A DNA stretch of 64,000 nt from Albitalea sp966211955. Lineage in GTDB: Bacteria; Pseudomonadota; Gammaproteobacteria; Burkholderiales; Burkholderiaceae_C. A program made the translations under genes and the position numbers. The DNA lies in NCBI GenBank assembly GCA_966211955.1, contig CBIHOF010000006.1, positions 62,001 to 126,000 on the forward strand. Reading direction: 5' to 3'. Position 1 is the first letter of the stretch. Every line of letters starts with the position of its first letter. This document shows positions 16,195 through 24,234 of the stretch, one piece after another. The notes under the pieces are model-generated. The model was not told where the DNA came from, searched no databases, and saw only the letters and a program-made list of their open reading frames with translations.

Positions 16195-17249
16195 AGGCAG
16201 CCCACGTACCCGCACAGCGTCCACGCGACGCCAGGTTGCTCGTGGTGGATGCACGCGGTGGCCTGCGCCATGCGCCGCGCGCAGCGCTGGCCGCATTCCT
16301 GGAGCCAGGCGATGTGCTCGTGGCGAACGACGCCGCCACCTTGCCCGCAAGCCTGAGCGGCGTGCATGCCGCCAGTGGGCAGGCCATCGAGGTTCGCCTG
16401 GCCGGCCGCCGATCGCTCGCAGCGGATGACGTGCGCGAGTTCACCGCCATCGTCTTCGGCGCCGGCGACCATCACACGCGCACGGAAGAGCGCGCCCCGC
16501 CGCCCGAGTTGCGTGCGGGCGATGCACTGCGCCTCGGGCCGCTGCGGGCCACCGTGCTGCGCCTGCTCGATCATCCCCGTCTCATCGCCCTGCGCCTCGA
16601 GGGCCTGGTCGACGACATCTGGGCTGGCATTGCACGGCACGGCAAACCCATCCAGTACGCGCACGTCAGCGAACCTCTGGCATTGTGGGACGTGTGGACC
16701 CGCGTGGCCGCATTGCCAGTGGCCTTCGAGCCGCCCTCGGCCGGCTTCGTGCTCGATTGGCGATTGCTGTCGTCGCTGAAGGCGCGCGGCGTGGTGTTCG
16801 CCACGCTCACCCACGCAGCGGGCATTTCATCGACAGGCGACGAAGTGCTGGACCAGCGCCTGCCCTTGGACGAGCCGTATCACCTGCCCGCGGTGACCGT
16901 CCGCGCAGTGGGCGAGGCCCGGCGTCGAGGCGGCCGCGTCATCGCGTTGGGAACGACGGTGTCCCGCGCGCTGGAGCATGCGGCGTCACGCCCTGGCGGC
17001 TTGCGCGCTGGCGATGGCCTGGCGGATCAGCGGCTCGGGCCACACACGCATCTGCGCGTGGTCGATGGCATCGTCAGTGGCACGCACGAGCCCGGCACCA
17101 GTCACTTCGAGCTGCTGCGGGCGTTCACGAGCGATGCGGTGCTCGATCGCGCGAACGACGAGCTGCAGCGACAGGGGTTCCTGACACACGAGTTCGGCGA
17201 CTCGGTGCTGATCGAGCGGGAGGCAGTGAGGCAGCCGATGGCGGCTTGA
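16191..17249 (+). CDS. Divergent QueA-like protein (S-adenosylmethionine:tRNA ribosyltransferase-isomerase family)
   Basis: A 352-residue protein that follows the QueA fold along its length. The N-terminal LEPGDVLVANDAATLPASL matches the start of QueA, the centre reads QYAHVSEPLALWDVWTRVA and PPSAGFVLDW where QueA has its YQTVFA and APTAGLHF motifs, TLTHAAG replaces TLHVGAG, and RVIALGTTVSRALE and GTSHFELLRAF match the C-terminal motifs. True QueA transfers the ribosyl part of SAM to preQ1-tRNA. Here several signature residues differ and no queuosine gene (tgt, queC-F) is nearby. It overlaps the SDR stop by ATGA. It is probably a paralogue with a changed substrate. Confidence 0.8.
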   Translation: MKAAHVPAQRPRDARLLVVDARGGLRHAPRAALAAFLEPGDVLVANDAATLPASLSGVHAASGQAIEVRLAGRRSLAADDVREFTAIVFGAGDHHTRTEERAPPPELRAGDALRLGPLRATVLRLLDHPRLIALRLEGLVDDIWAGIARHGKPIQYAHVSEPLALWDVWTRVAALPVAFEPPSAGFVLDWRLLSSLKARGVVFATLTHAAGISSTGDEVLDQRLPLDEPYHLPAVTVRAVGEARRRGGRVIALGTTVSRALEHAASRPGGLRAGDGLADQRLGPHTHLRVVDGIVSGTHEPGTSHFELLRAFTSDAVLDRANDELQRQGFLTHEFGDSVLIEREAVRQPMAA

Positions 17250-17429
17250 TGGCGAAAGCGACCGAGCATTCGCCAGCCAGGCGATTCGGCAGACCTGCCT
17301 GCGCCCCCAGCTTCATTTCACGCCTACGAACCGTCAGCTCGCGATCCGGATTGCCATTTCGTCGCAGGGGGCAAGGCCTACGGCGCTGTCATGCCGACAA
17401 TCGCGCCACTCCACCACCGGCTGCCCTTC

Positions 17430-18419
17430 ATGAAGATCACCAAGTCGAACCTGCTCTCCACCCTCGCTGCCATGGCGATCATGCTCGCGGGCAGCTGTGT
17501 CCAGGCTGCCGGTTTCCAGCAAGGGGTCGCCGCCGACCCGAGCGGCAAGCCCATCGTGATCGGCATCTGGTACCCCAGCCAGGCCGCTGCGAAACCCGTG
17601 TCGATGGGCCCGACGACGATGACCGTCGCCATCAACGCGCCGACGAGCGGCAAGGCACTGCCGATGATCGTGATGTCCCACGGAACGGGCGGTTCCTACC
17701 TCGGGCATTTCGACACGGCCATTGCCCTGGCCGATGCGGGCTTCGTCGTGGTGGCGATGAACCACACGGGCGACAACTATGCCGACCAGAGCCGCAGCGT
17801 CGACATCATGGACAGGCCAAGGCAGGTCAGCCGCGTGATCGACCACATGCTGTCAACGTGGGATGAGCACGCGGCGATCGACCCGCAGCGCATCGGCATG
17901 TTCGGCTTTTCCGCGGGCGGGTTCACCACGCTCGCGATCATCGGCGGCGTCCCGGACTTCACGAAGATCGGCCCGATGTGCCGGCAGTATCCCGGCGACT
18001 TCGCCTGCCAGCTGGTGGCCAAGAGCGCAGGCCCGGTCGCAGCACCTGCCGCCGTCACGGTCGCTGACGCACGCGTCAAGGCGGCCGTGGTTGCGGCGCC
18101 GGCGCTCGGCTTCACGTTCTCGACGGACGGACTGAAAGACGTCAAGGTGCCGGTGCAACTCTGGCGGGCCGAGAACGATGTCATCGTGCCGCACCCACGG
18201 TACGCAGAGGCCGTGCGGCTGGCACTGCCTCAAGCGCCGGACTACCACGTCGTGCCGAATGCCGGCCACTTCGATTTCCTGGCGCCTTGCAGCGACGCGC
18301 TCGCTTCGATCGCCCCGGCCATCTGCACGAGTTCGGCGGGCTTCGATCGCGCGGCCTTCCATGCCGGCTTCGATTCAGGAGTCGTGAAGTTCTTCGAGAA
18401 GACGCTCGCCCATCACTGA
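17430..18419 (+). CDS. Secreted alpha/beta hydrolase (dienelactone-hydrolase/PAF-AH-like)
   Basis: A 329-residue protein with a Sec signal peptide (about 1-26, ending VQA). Oxyanion region SHGTGGSYLGH, nucleophile elbow GFSAGG with S161, and a late histidine in VPNAGHFDFLAP complete a serine-hydrolase triad. The family acts on esters and lactones in the periplasm. The start at 17430 puts the signal peptide at the N terminus; an ATG 13 codons upstream would spoil it. The gene stands alone, 180 bases after the QueA-like gene with nothing recognisable between, and is convergent with metW. Confidence 0.82.
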   Translation: MKITKSNLLSTLAAMAIMLAGSCVQAAGFQQGVAADPSGKPIVIGIWYPSQAAAKPVSMGPTTMTVAINAPTSGKALPMIVMSHGTGGSYLGHFDTAIALADAGFVVVAMNHTGDNYADQSRSVDIMDRPRQVSRVIDHMLSTWDEHAAIDPQRIGMFGFSAGGFTTLAIIGGVPDFTKIGPMCRQYPGDFACQLVAKSAGPVAAPAAVTVADARVKAAVVAAPALGFTFSTDGLKDVKVPVQLWRAENDVIVPHPRYAEAVRLALPQAPDYHVVPNAGHFDFLAPCSDALASIAPAICTSSAGFDRAAFHAGFDSGVVKFFEKTLAHH

Positions 18420-18436
18420 AGGGGCAGACGCTCGCT

Positions 18437-19021
18437 TCAGGTCCTCTCGAACTTGAACACCGCCACGCTGGCGCGCAAGTTCGGCAAGCTGCGGATCGCC
18501 TCGCCACGCTGGATGCCGAACGAATCCAGCACGCGCAAACCGCACTTGCCGGCCAGCACCTCGAAGTCCGCATACGTGCCGACCCGGATGTTCGGCGTGT
18601 CGTACCACTCGTAGGGCAGCGCACGCGTCACGGGCATCCGCCCCATGGCGATGTGCAGCCGGTTGCGCCAGTGCGCGAAGTTGGGAAAGCTCACGACGCC
18701 GATGCGGCCCACGCGCGCCGTCTCGCGCAGCATGCGCTCGGTGTTGCGCAGGTGTTGCATGGTGTCCAGCTGCAGCACGACGTCGAAGCTTTGGTCTTCG
18801 AACATCGCGAGGCCATCTTCCAGGTTGAGCTGGATCACGTCCACGCCGCGCTTGGTGCAGGCCAGCACGTTGTCGTCGCTGATCTCCACGCCGTAGCCGG
18901 TGCAGCCGCGCGCGTCGCGCAGGTGGGCGAGCAGCTCGCCGTTGCCGCAGCCGAGGTCGAGGACGCGCGAGCCCTTCGGCACGAGCTCGGCAATGATTTC
19001 CATGTCGCGACGATCGCTCAT
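18437..19021 (-). CDS. metW: Methionine biosynthesis protein MetW
   Basis: SAM-dependent-methyltransferase-fold protein, 194 residues, the normal MetW length. Motif I is LDLGCGNGELL (about residues 21-31), followed by GYGVEISDDNV and FDVVLQLDTMQHL. MetW is always found beside MetX and is needed for, or modulates, homoserine acylation in several proteobacteria. Its ATG overlaps the metX stop in ATGA (19018-19021), so the two are translationally coupled and share the SAM-II leader. Confidence 0.95.
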   Translation of the reverse strand: MSDRRDMEIIAELVPKGSRVLDLGCGNGELLAHLRDARGCTGYGVEISDDNVLACTKRGVDVIQLNLEDGLAMFEDQSFDVVLQLDTMQHLRNTERMLRETARVGRIGVVSFPNFAHWRNRLHIAMGRMPVTRALPYEWYDTPNIRVGTYADFEVLAGKCGLRVLDSFGIQRGEAIRSLPNLRASVAVFKFERT

Positions 19022-20181
19022 ACCGCCACCCCTTTCAGCACCGGCCGCGTCCGGGTCGACTCCTGCGCGATGTTGTCGAAAGCTGCGCGCAGCAGGTGGT
19101 GGTAGCGCGGGTCGTCGAGCAGGAAGGCATCGTGGCCATGCGGTGCGTCGATCTCGGCATAGCTCACGCGGTGCTTGTTGTCCACGAGGGCCTTGACGAT
19201 CTCGCGCGAGCGGGCCGGCGAAAAGCGCCAGTCGGTGGTGAAGCTCACGAGCTGGAATTGGCACTTCGCGCCTGCAAAGGCGGCGGACAGGTCGCCGCCG
19301 AAGTCGCGCGCCGGGTCGAAATAGTCGAGCGCGCGGGTGATGAGCAAATACGTGTTCGCGTCGAAGTAGTCGCTGAACTTGTCGCCCTGATAGCGCAGGT
19401 AGCTCTCGATCTCGAACTCGATGTCCTGCGTGCTGTAGTTCAGCGTGTCGGCCTTCATGCCGCGGCCGAACTTCGCCTCCATCGAGTCGTCACTCAGGTA
19501 GGTGATGTGGCCGATCATGCGAGCCACGCGCAGGCCGCGCTTGGGCACGACGCCATGCTCGTAGTAGTGGCCGCCGTGAAAGTCGGGGTCGGTGATGATC
19601 GCGCGGCGCGCGACCTCGTTGAATGCGATGTTTTGCGCCGACAAGTTGGGTGCCGTGGCGACGGCGATGCAGTGGCGCAGCCGATCCGGATATCGCAGCG
19701 ACCAGCTCAGCGCCTGCATGCCGCCGAGGCTGCCGCCCAGCACGGCGGCGAGTTGCCTGATGCCCAGGGCGTCCAGCAGGCGGGCTTGCGCATCGACCCA
19801 GTCTTCCACCGTCACCACGGGGAAGTCCGCACCGTAGATGCGGCCGGTCTCGGGGTTGGTATGCATCGGGCCTGTCGAGCCGAAGCACGAGCCCGGGTTG
19901 TTCACGCCAATGACGAAGAAGCGGTTCGTGTCCAGCGGTTTGCCGGGGCCGACGAGGTTGTCCCACCAGCCGGTGCTCTTCTCGCGGTCGGCATGCACGC
20001 CCGCCACGTGGTGCGAGGCATTGAGCGCATGGCACACGAGCACGGCGTTGCTCTTGTCGGCATTGAGCGTGCCGTAGGTTTCGTAGACGAGCGTGTAGTC
20101 GCGAAGGCTCGCGCCGCTGCGCAGCGACAGGCTTTCAGCAAAGTGCCGCGATTGCGGCGCGACGGTTCCAACGGAGTGCAT
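19018..20181 (-). CDS. metX: Homoserine O-acyltransferase MetX
   Basis: Transfers an acyl group (acetyl or succinyl) from CoA to homoserine, the committed step of methionine synthesis. The 387-residue alpha/beta hydrolase-fold enzyme shows CHALNASHHVAG, NNPGSCFGSTGP, the nucleophile elbow GGSLGGM with S151, and the late DAPHGHDAFL motif with the catalytic histidine. Homology to other MetX proteins begins at the ATG at 20181. A GTG at 20229 is in frame, but it lies inside the terminator hairpin and adds an unconserved tail. Transcription comes through a SAM-II riboswitch. Acetyl versus succinyl preference cannot be read with certainty. Confidence 0.95.
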   Translation of the reverse strand: MHSVGTVAPQSRHFAESLSLRSGASLRDYTLVYETYGTLNADKSNAVLVCHALNASHHVAGVHADREKSTGWWDNLVGPGKPLDTNRFFVIGVNNPGSCFGSTGPMHTNPETGRIYGADFPVVTVEDWVDAQARLLDALGIRQLAAVLGGSLGGMQALSWSLRYPDRLRHCIAVATAPNLSAQNIAFNEVARRAIITDPDFHGGHYYEHGVVPKRGLRVARMIGHITYLSDDSMEAKFGRGMKADTLNYSTQDIEFEIESYLRYQGDKFSDYFDANTYLLITRALDYFDPARDFGGDLSAAFAGAKCQFQLVSFTTDWRFSPARSREIVKALVDNKHRVSYAEIDAPHGHDAFLLDDPRYHHLLRAAFDNIAQESTRTRPVLKGVAV

Positions 20182-20199
20182 CGGCAAGAAGGACCCAAG

Positions 20200-20233
20200 A
20201 AAAAACCCGGCGCCGCCAAAGCGGGACACCGGG
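20200..20233 (-). terminator. Riboswitch-controlled intrinsic terminator upstream of metX
   Basis: On the minus strand CCCGGTGTC (20233-20225) pairs with GGCGCCGGG (20214-20206), including two G-U pairs, and is followed by six U (20205-20200). An outer pair AGGACCCA (20244-20237) and TGGGTCCT (20197-20190) can enclose it. Its position between the SAM-II aptamer and metX indicates premature termination when SAM is plentiful. Confidence 0.78.
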
Positions 20234-20240
20234 TGCTGGG

Positions 20241-20296
20241 TCCTGTCTTTAGCTGGTTTTATAGAGCGCCCGCAAGCCGGAACAAATCAGCGCTAA
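20241..20296 (-). promoter_or_regulatory. SAM-II riboswitch aptamer of the metX-metW operon
   Basis: The minus-strand leader matches the SAM-II (metA/metX leader) consensus in order. P1 is AGCGC (20294-20290) with GCGCT (20269-20265). The first loop begins UGAUUU directly after the 5' strand and contains UUGC. After P1 come AUAAA and AGCUAAA, the invariant 3' segments that form the pseudoknot and SAM pocket. The known metX SAM-II aptamer has the same blocks with the same spacing within one or two bases. It binds S-adenosylmethionine and lowers metX-metW expression. Confidence 0.88.
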
Positions 20297-20303
20297 GGAA
20301 GTA

Positions 20304-20420
20304 TAGCCCCCCAGTCGCTTCGCTCCTGCCCCCGAGGGGCGCCACCCGACGGGCCGGCAAAGCCGGGCCCGTGGGCGTTGCTTGAGGGGGCGTCGCTGCG
20401 CTTGGCCGCAGGGGGTGGGG
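20304..20420. repeat. G/C-rich intergenic palindromic block
   Basis: Between the metX leader and the tetR promoter lies a C- and G-run-rich stretch starting AGCCCCCCAGTCGCTTCGCT. It contains a near-perfect hairpin (about 20349-20371, ACGGGCCGGC against GCCGGGCCCGT) and later a mirrored G-run segment. Similar blocks occur between genes in Burkholderiales genomes; a shorter one precedes pepP at about 45950-45990. It may insulate the two divergent transcription units. The metX promoter is probably within or next to it but cannot be placed. Confidence 0.5.
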
Positions 20421-20426
20421 TGGTGA

Positions 20427-20455
20427 TTGCAGAAAACTAGTCAATCGACTAATAA
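20427..20455 (+). promoter_or_regulatory. tetR promoter with overlapping palindromic operator
   Basis: TTGCAG (20427-20432) and TAATAA (20450-20455), 17 bases apart, fit -35 and -10 boxes. TAGTC (20438-20442) and GACTA (20447-20451) form an inverted repeat in the spacer, the expected place for a TetR repressor dimer. The -10 box ends seven bases before the ATG, and there is no Shine-Dalgarno sequence, so the transcript may start at the ATG itself (leaderless). Confidence 0.65.
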
Positions 20456-20461
20456 TCCGAC

Positions 20462-21088
20462 ATGCCTCGGCCATCGAAGAACGTCGACCTTGCATTGCTT
20501 GACTCCGGGCGTGAGCTGTTTCCTGCGGTGGGGTGTGCCGGTTTGTCGGTGCGCGCTGTTGCGGAAAACGCCGGGGTGAACCAGGGCATGTTTCATTACC
20601 ACTTCAAGACGAAGGACAACTTTCTTCGCACGCTGCTGCAGCAGGTCTACGAGGAGATGTTCGACGGCTTGTCGCATGCCATTGATCACGAAGGACCGGC
20701 GCTGGATCGATTGCGGGACGCGATGGTCGTGGTCGGTGGCCTGGTGCGCGAGCACCGCAAGGTGTTTGCGCGCGTGTGGATGGATGCGATCAGCGGCGAG
20801 ACGGTGGCAGTGGACTTCCTGCGCTCGAACGCGCCGCGCCACCTCGGCTTGCTGCTGGGCTTGCTGCAGCAAGCCCAGGCCGAAGGGGGCTTGCGCGAGC
20901 TGCCGCCCATCCAGCGTTTCGCGATGCTGATGGGCTCGGTCCTGTTGCCCATCATCTTCGCCGCGGGCTTGGTGGACGTGGCCCTCGGTGCGACGCCGTT
21001 CAGGGCCCAGTTCGATGCCCAGGTGATGAGCGACGACGCCATCGCGCAACGGGTGGATCTCGTCATCGAGATGCTTCGTCATGCTTGA
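20462..21088 (+). CDS. TetR/AcrR-family transcriptional regulator
   Basis: A 208-residue repressor. The N-terminal helix-turn-helix (about residues 20-50) reads LSVRAVAENAGVNQGMFHYHFKTKDNFLRTL in shorter blocks (AVAENAGVN, GMFHYHFKTKD), and the helical ligand domain follows. It heads the operon with the HlyD adaptor and ABC exporter genes, the arrangement of cecR-ybhGFS in E. coli, and very probably represses its own operon through the palindrome at 20438-20451. The ligand is unknown; exported toxic compounds are typical inducers. Confidence 0.9.
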   Translation: MPRPSKNVDLALLDSGRELFPAVGCAGLSVRAVAENAGVNQGMFHYHFKTKDNFLRTLLQQVYEEMFDGLSHAIDHEGPALDRLRDAMVVVGGLVREHRKVFARVWMDAISGETVAVDFLRSNAPRHLGLLLGLLQQAQAEGGLRELPPIQRFAMLMGSVLLPIIFAAGLVDVALGATPFRAQFDAQVMSDDAIAQRVDLVIEMLRHA

Positions 21089-21098
21089 AGGAGCGGCC

Positions 21099-22061
21099 AT
21101 GATTCGTGCGTTGTTGTTCATGCCTCTTGCGCTCGCCATCGTCGGGCTGTCGGGCTGCGAGCACAAGGCCCCAGCGGGCTGGTCGGGCTACGTCGAAGGC
21201 GATTACGTGTATGTGAGCTCGCCGGTGGGCGGCACGTTGCAGGAGCTCGGCGTTCGTCGCGGGCAGGCAGTGGATGCGGGCGCGCCGCTCTTCAGGCTCG
21301 AATCCGAGAGCGAATCGGCCGCGCGCGACGAAGCGGCGGCGCGGCTCGCGGGCGCGAAGGCGCAGGCAGCGAACGTGAGCAAGGGCCGCCGGCCGGAAGA
21401 GATCGCGGTGAACGAGGCGCAGTTGCGCCAGGCTCAGGCCGAGGCCCAGCGCGCCACGACCGAGCTCAAGCGCCAGCAGCAGCTCGTGACGCAGGGCTTC
21501 ATCTCGCAGTCGCGCCTGGACGATGCACGCACGGCGGCCACCGAGGCGAACCAGCGCGTGGTCGAGCTGAACGCCGCTCTGCGCGTCGCCCGCCTGCCAG
21601 CGCGCGAGGACGAACGCACCGCTGCGGCCGCCACCGCCGAGGCCGCGCAACAAGCACTTCGGCAGAGCGACTGGCGCACGCGGCAAAAGCAGCAGACGGC
21701 ACCCGCCAAGGCGCAGGTGGCCGACACCTTCTTCCGCGTCGGCGAATGGGTGCCGCCGGGCCAGCCAGTGCTGTCGCTGCTGCCGCCTGCGGCCACGCGC
21801 GCCCGATTCTTCGTGCCGGAAAACGAGATCGCTACGCTCGCCGTCGGGCAGACGGTGTCGCTGCATTGCGATGGCTGCGCCACGCTCATCAACGCGCGCA
21901 TCGATTTCATCGCCACGCAGCCGGAGTACACCCCGCCCATCATTTATTCGAACTCGCAGCGCTCGCGTCTCGTGTTCATGGTCGAGGCGCGGCCGCAAGG
22001 CGACGACGGCGCCAAGCTCAAGCCCGGCCAGCCGGTGGACGTGCAGCGAGTCAAGCCATGA
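21099..22061 (+). CDS. HlyD-family periplasmic adaptor lipoprotein (YbhG-like)
   Basis: Membrane-fusion protein of an ABC exporter, 320 residues. It has a lipobox (VGLSGC, C20), unlike E. coli YbhG, which uses a plain signal. A biotinyl-lipoyl-like start is seen in GYVEGDYVYVSSPVGGTL, then a long alpha-helical hairpin rich in A, E, Q and R (about residues 80-200), and a closing barrel GEWVPPGQPVLSLLPP. The start at 21099 has AAGGAG at 21088-21093; an earlier ATG overlapping the tetR stop lacks one. Its stop overlaps the ATPase start (ATGA). Confidence 0.9.
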   Translation: MIRALLFMPLALAIVGLSGCEHKAPAGWSGYVEGDYVYVSSPVGGTLQELGVRRGQAVDAGAPLFRLESESESAARDEAAARLAGAKAQAANVSKGRRPEEIAVNEAQLRQAQAEAQRATTELKRQQQLVTQGFISQSRLDDARTAATEANQRVVELNAALRVARLPAREDERTAAAATAEAAQQALRQSDWRTRQKQQTAPAKAQVADTFFRVGEWVPPGQPVLSLLPPAATRARFFVPENEIATLAVGQTVSLHCDGCATLINARIDFIATQPEYTPPIIYSNSQRSRLVFMVEARPQGDDGAKLKPGQPVDVQRVKP

Positions 22062-23029
22062 GCGACCAAGCGCCGCCCGAGTGGGCCATCGACGTGCGCG
22101 GCCTCACCAAGCGCTACGGCCCGCGCACCGTCGTCGACCACGTGGACCTGAAGGTGCGCACCGGCCGCATCTGCGGCTTCCTCGGGCCCAACGGCAGTGG
22201 CAAGACGACGACCATCCGCATGCTGTGCGGCCTGCTCACGCCCGACGACGGCGAAGGCAGCTGCCTCGGGCTGGACATCCGCAAGCAGGCCTTGGACATC
22301 CGCCGCCAGGTCGGCTACATGACGCAGAAGTTCGGGCTCTACGACGACCTGTCGATCCGCCAGAACCTCGATTTCGTCGCGCGGCTGTTCGAGCTGCCCG
22401 AGCGCCAGAAGGCGGTCGATGCGGCACTCGAACGACTGGGCCTCGTCGAGCGCCAGCAGCAGCTCGCGGGCTCGCTGTCCGGTGGCTGGAAGCAGCGTCT
22501 GGCGCTCGCGGCCTGCCTCATCCACGAGCCGCGCCTGCTGCTGCTGGATGAACCCACCGCCGGCGTGGACCCGAAGGCGCGGCGCGACTTCTGGGACGAG
22601 ATCCATCGCCTCGCCGCCCAAGGCATCACGGTGCTCGTCTCTACGCACTACATGGACGAGGCCGAGCGCTGCCATGAACTGGTCTACATCGCCTACGGCA
22701 AGACACTCGCGCGCGGCACGGAGCGCGAGATCATCGATGCGTCGAAGCTGCATGTGTGGGCGGTGGAAGGTGAGCAGGCCGCAACGCTGGTCGAGCCGCT
22801 GAAGACTGCGGCGGGCGTGCTCAGCGTGGCCGCCTTCGGCAACTCGCTGCACGTCGCGGGGCAGGACGATGCGCAGCTCGAAGCCGCCATCGCGCCCTAT
22901 CGCGAGCGCGAAGGCCTGCGCTGGCACCGCGCCGAGCCCAACCTGGAGGACGTCTTCATCAGCCTCATCGGCCAGGCGCAGGACAACTTCGGCGGCCACG
23001 CCGCGAAGGCCGGGAAGGCCACCGCATGA
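22058..23029 (+). CDS. ABC exporter ATP-binding protein (YbhF-like, single ATPase)
   Basis: A 323-residue ATPase with all nucleotide-binding motifs: Walker A GPNGSGKTT (about 43-51), Q-loop in GYMTQKFGLYDD, signature SLSGGWKQRL, Walker B LLLLDEPTAGVDP, and H-loop VSTHYMDEAE. The C-terminal extension (about 230-323) is the regulatory domain of the CcmA/DrrA-like group. E. coli YbhF carries two ATPase halves; this one has one, so it would work as a homodimer. ATGA overlaps on both sides show tight coupling with adaptor and permease. Confidence 0.94.
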   Translation: MSDQAPPEWAIDVRGLTKRYGPRTVVDHVDLKVRTGRICGFLGPNGSGKTTTIRMLCGLLTPDDGEGSCLGLDIRKQALDIRRQVGYMTQKFGLYDDLSIRQNLDFVARLFELPERQKAVDAALERLGLVERQQQLAGSLSGGWKQRLALAACLIHEPRLLLLDEPTAGVDPKARRDFWDEIHRLAAQGITVLVSTHYMDEAERCHELVYIAYGKTLARGTEREIIDASKLHVWAVEGEQAATLVEPLKTAAGVLSVAAFGNSLHVAGQDDAQLEAAIAPYREREGLRWHRAEPNLEDVFISLIGQAQDNFGGHAAKAGKATA

Positions 23030-24159
23030 AAGCCTTCTCCGCCCACCGAACGCTTGCCATCTTCATCAAGGAGTTCCAGCAGATGCTGCGCGACCGGCTC
23101 ACCTTCGCGATGGCGATCGGCGTGCCCATCCTGCAACTCGTGCTCTTCGGCTATGCGATCAACACCGACCCGAAGGGCCTGCCCACGGCCATCGTGAGCC
23201 ATGACGACAGCCCGATGGCGCGCAGCCTGTCGACTGCCTTGCAGAACACCGGCTACTTCCGCATCACGCACCGCAGCGCGAGCGAGGCGCAGGCCGAGGC
23301 GCTGATCGAGACCGGCGAGGTGCAGTTCATGCTGAGCATCCCGCCGGATTTCGGCACGCGCGTCGTGCGTGGCGAGAAGCCGGCGCTCTTGGTCGCCGTG
23401 GACGCGACCGACCCGTCGGCCTCTGGCAATGCCATCGCCGCGCTCGGCCAGGTGGCGCAGCAGGCCTTGCGTGCCGATCTCACCGGCCCCTTGCAGCACT
23501 TGCAGCCGGGTGCGCAACCCTTCGAGCTGCGCATCCACCGCCGCTACAACCCCGAAGGCCTGTCGCGCTACAACATCGTGCCGGGGCTCATCGGCACCAT
23601 CCTCACGATGACGATGGTGATGCTCACGGGCTTGGCAATGACACGCGAACGCGAGCGCGGCACGATGGAGAACCTGCTGGCCACGCCGGTGCGGCCGGTG
23701 GAGGTGATGGTGGGCAAGATCCTGCCCTACATCGTCATCGGCTACATCCAGCTTGCGGTCATCCTCATCGCCGCCTTCGCGCTCTTCGAGGTGCCGATGG
23801 TGGGCAGCTTCGTGCTGCTGATGGCGATGATCGGCGTGTTCATGCTCGCCAATCTTGCGGTCGGGTTCACCTTCTCGACTCTTGCGCAGAACCAGCTGCA
23901 GGCGATGCAGATGACTTTCTTCTTCTTCCTGCCGTCCATGCTGCTGTCGGGCTTCATGTTTCCCTTCCGCGGCATGCCGCAATGGGCGCAGTGGATTGGC
24001 GAGGTGCTGCCGCTCACGCACTTCCTGCGGGTGGTGCGCGGGATCATGCTCAAGGGCAATGAGGCGTCGCAGCTGCTGCCGCAGCTGTGGCCGATGCTGG
24101 CCTTTCTGGCGGTGGCTGGTGCCGTGGCATTGGCGCGCTATCGGCAGACGCTGGATTGA
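23026..24159 (+). CDS. ABC-2 type exporter permease (YbhS/YbhR-like)
   Basis: A 377-residue inner-membrane permease. One N-terminal span (about 25-50) is followed by a large periplasmic domain, then five C-terminal spans beginning IVPGLIGTILTMTMVML. The ABC-2 signature is RERERGTMENLLATPVRPVEVMVGKILPY. E. coli has two permeases, YbhS and YbhR; only one is present here, so the channel would be a homodimer. It is the last gene of the operon. The substrate is unknown; relatives export drugs or cationic compounds. Confidence 0.93.
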   Translation: MKAFSAHRTLAIFIKEFQQMLRDRLTFAMAIGVPILQLVLFGYAINTDPKGLPTAIVSHDDSPMARSLSTALQNTGYFRITHRSASEAQAEALIETGEVQFMLSIPPDFGTRVVRGEKPALLVAVDATDPSASGNAIAALGQVAQQALRADLTGPLQHLQPGAQPFELRIHRRYNPEGLSRYNIVPGLIGTILTMTMVMLTGLAMTRERERGTMENLLATPVRPVEVMVGKILPYIVIGYIQLAVILIAAFALFEVPMVGSFVLLMAMIGVFMLANLAVGFTFSTLAQNQLQAMQMTFFFFLPSMLLSGFMFPFRGMPQWAQWIGEVLPLTHFLRVVRGIMLKGNEASQLLPQLWPMLAFLAVAGAVALARYRQTLD

Positions 24160-24234
24160 ATCGAAACGAGTGAAATTCCTCTGTGCTCCTCATGTTGTCT
24201 GTGGTGAGAATCTCCCAACAGCAAAGGAGACGCC

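Noticed and set aside
16191..17249. Canonical queA
   Set aside because: Several catalytic signature motifs differ and the partner is an SDR; called a divergent paralogue instead.
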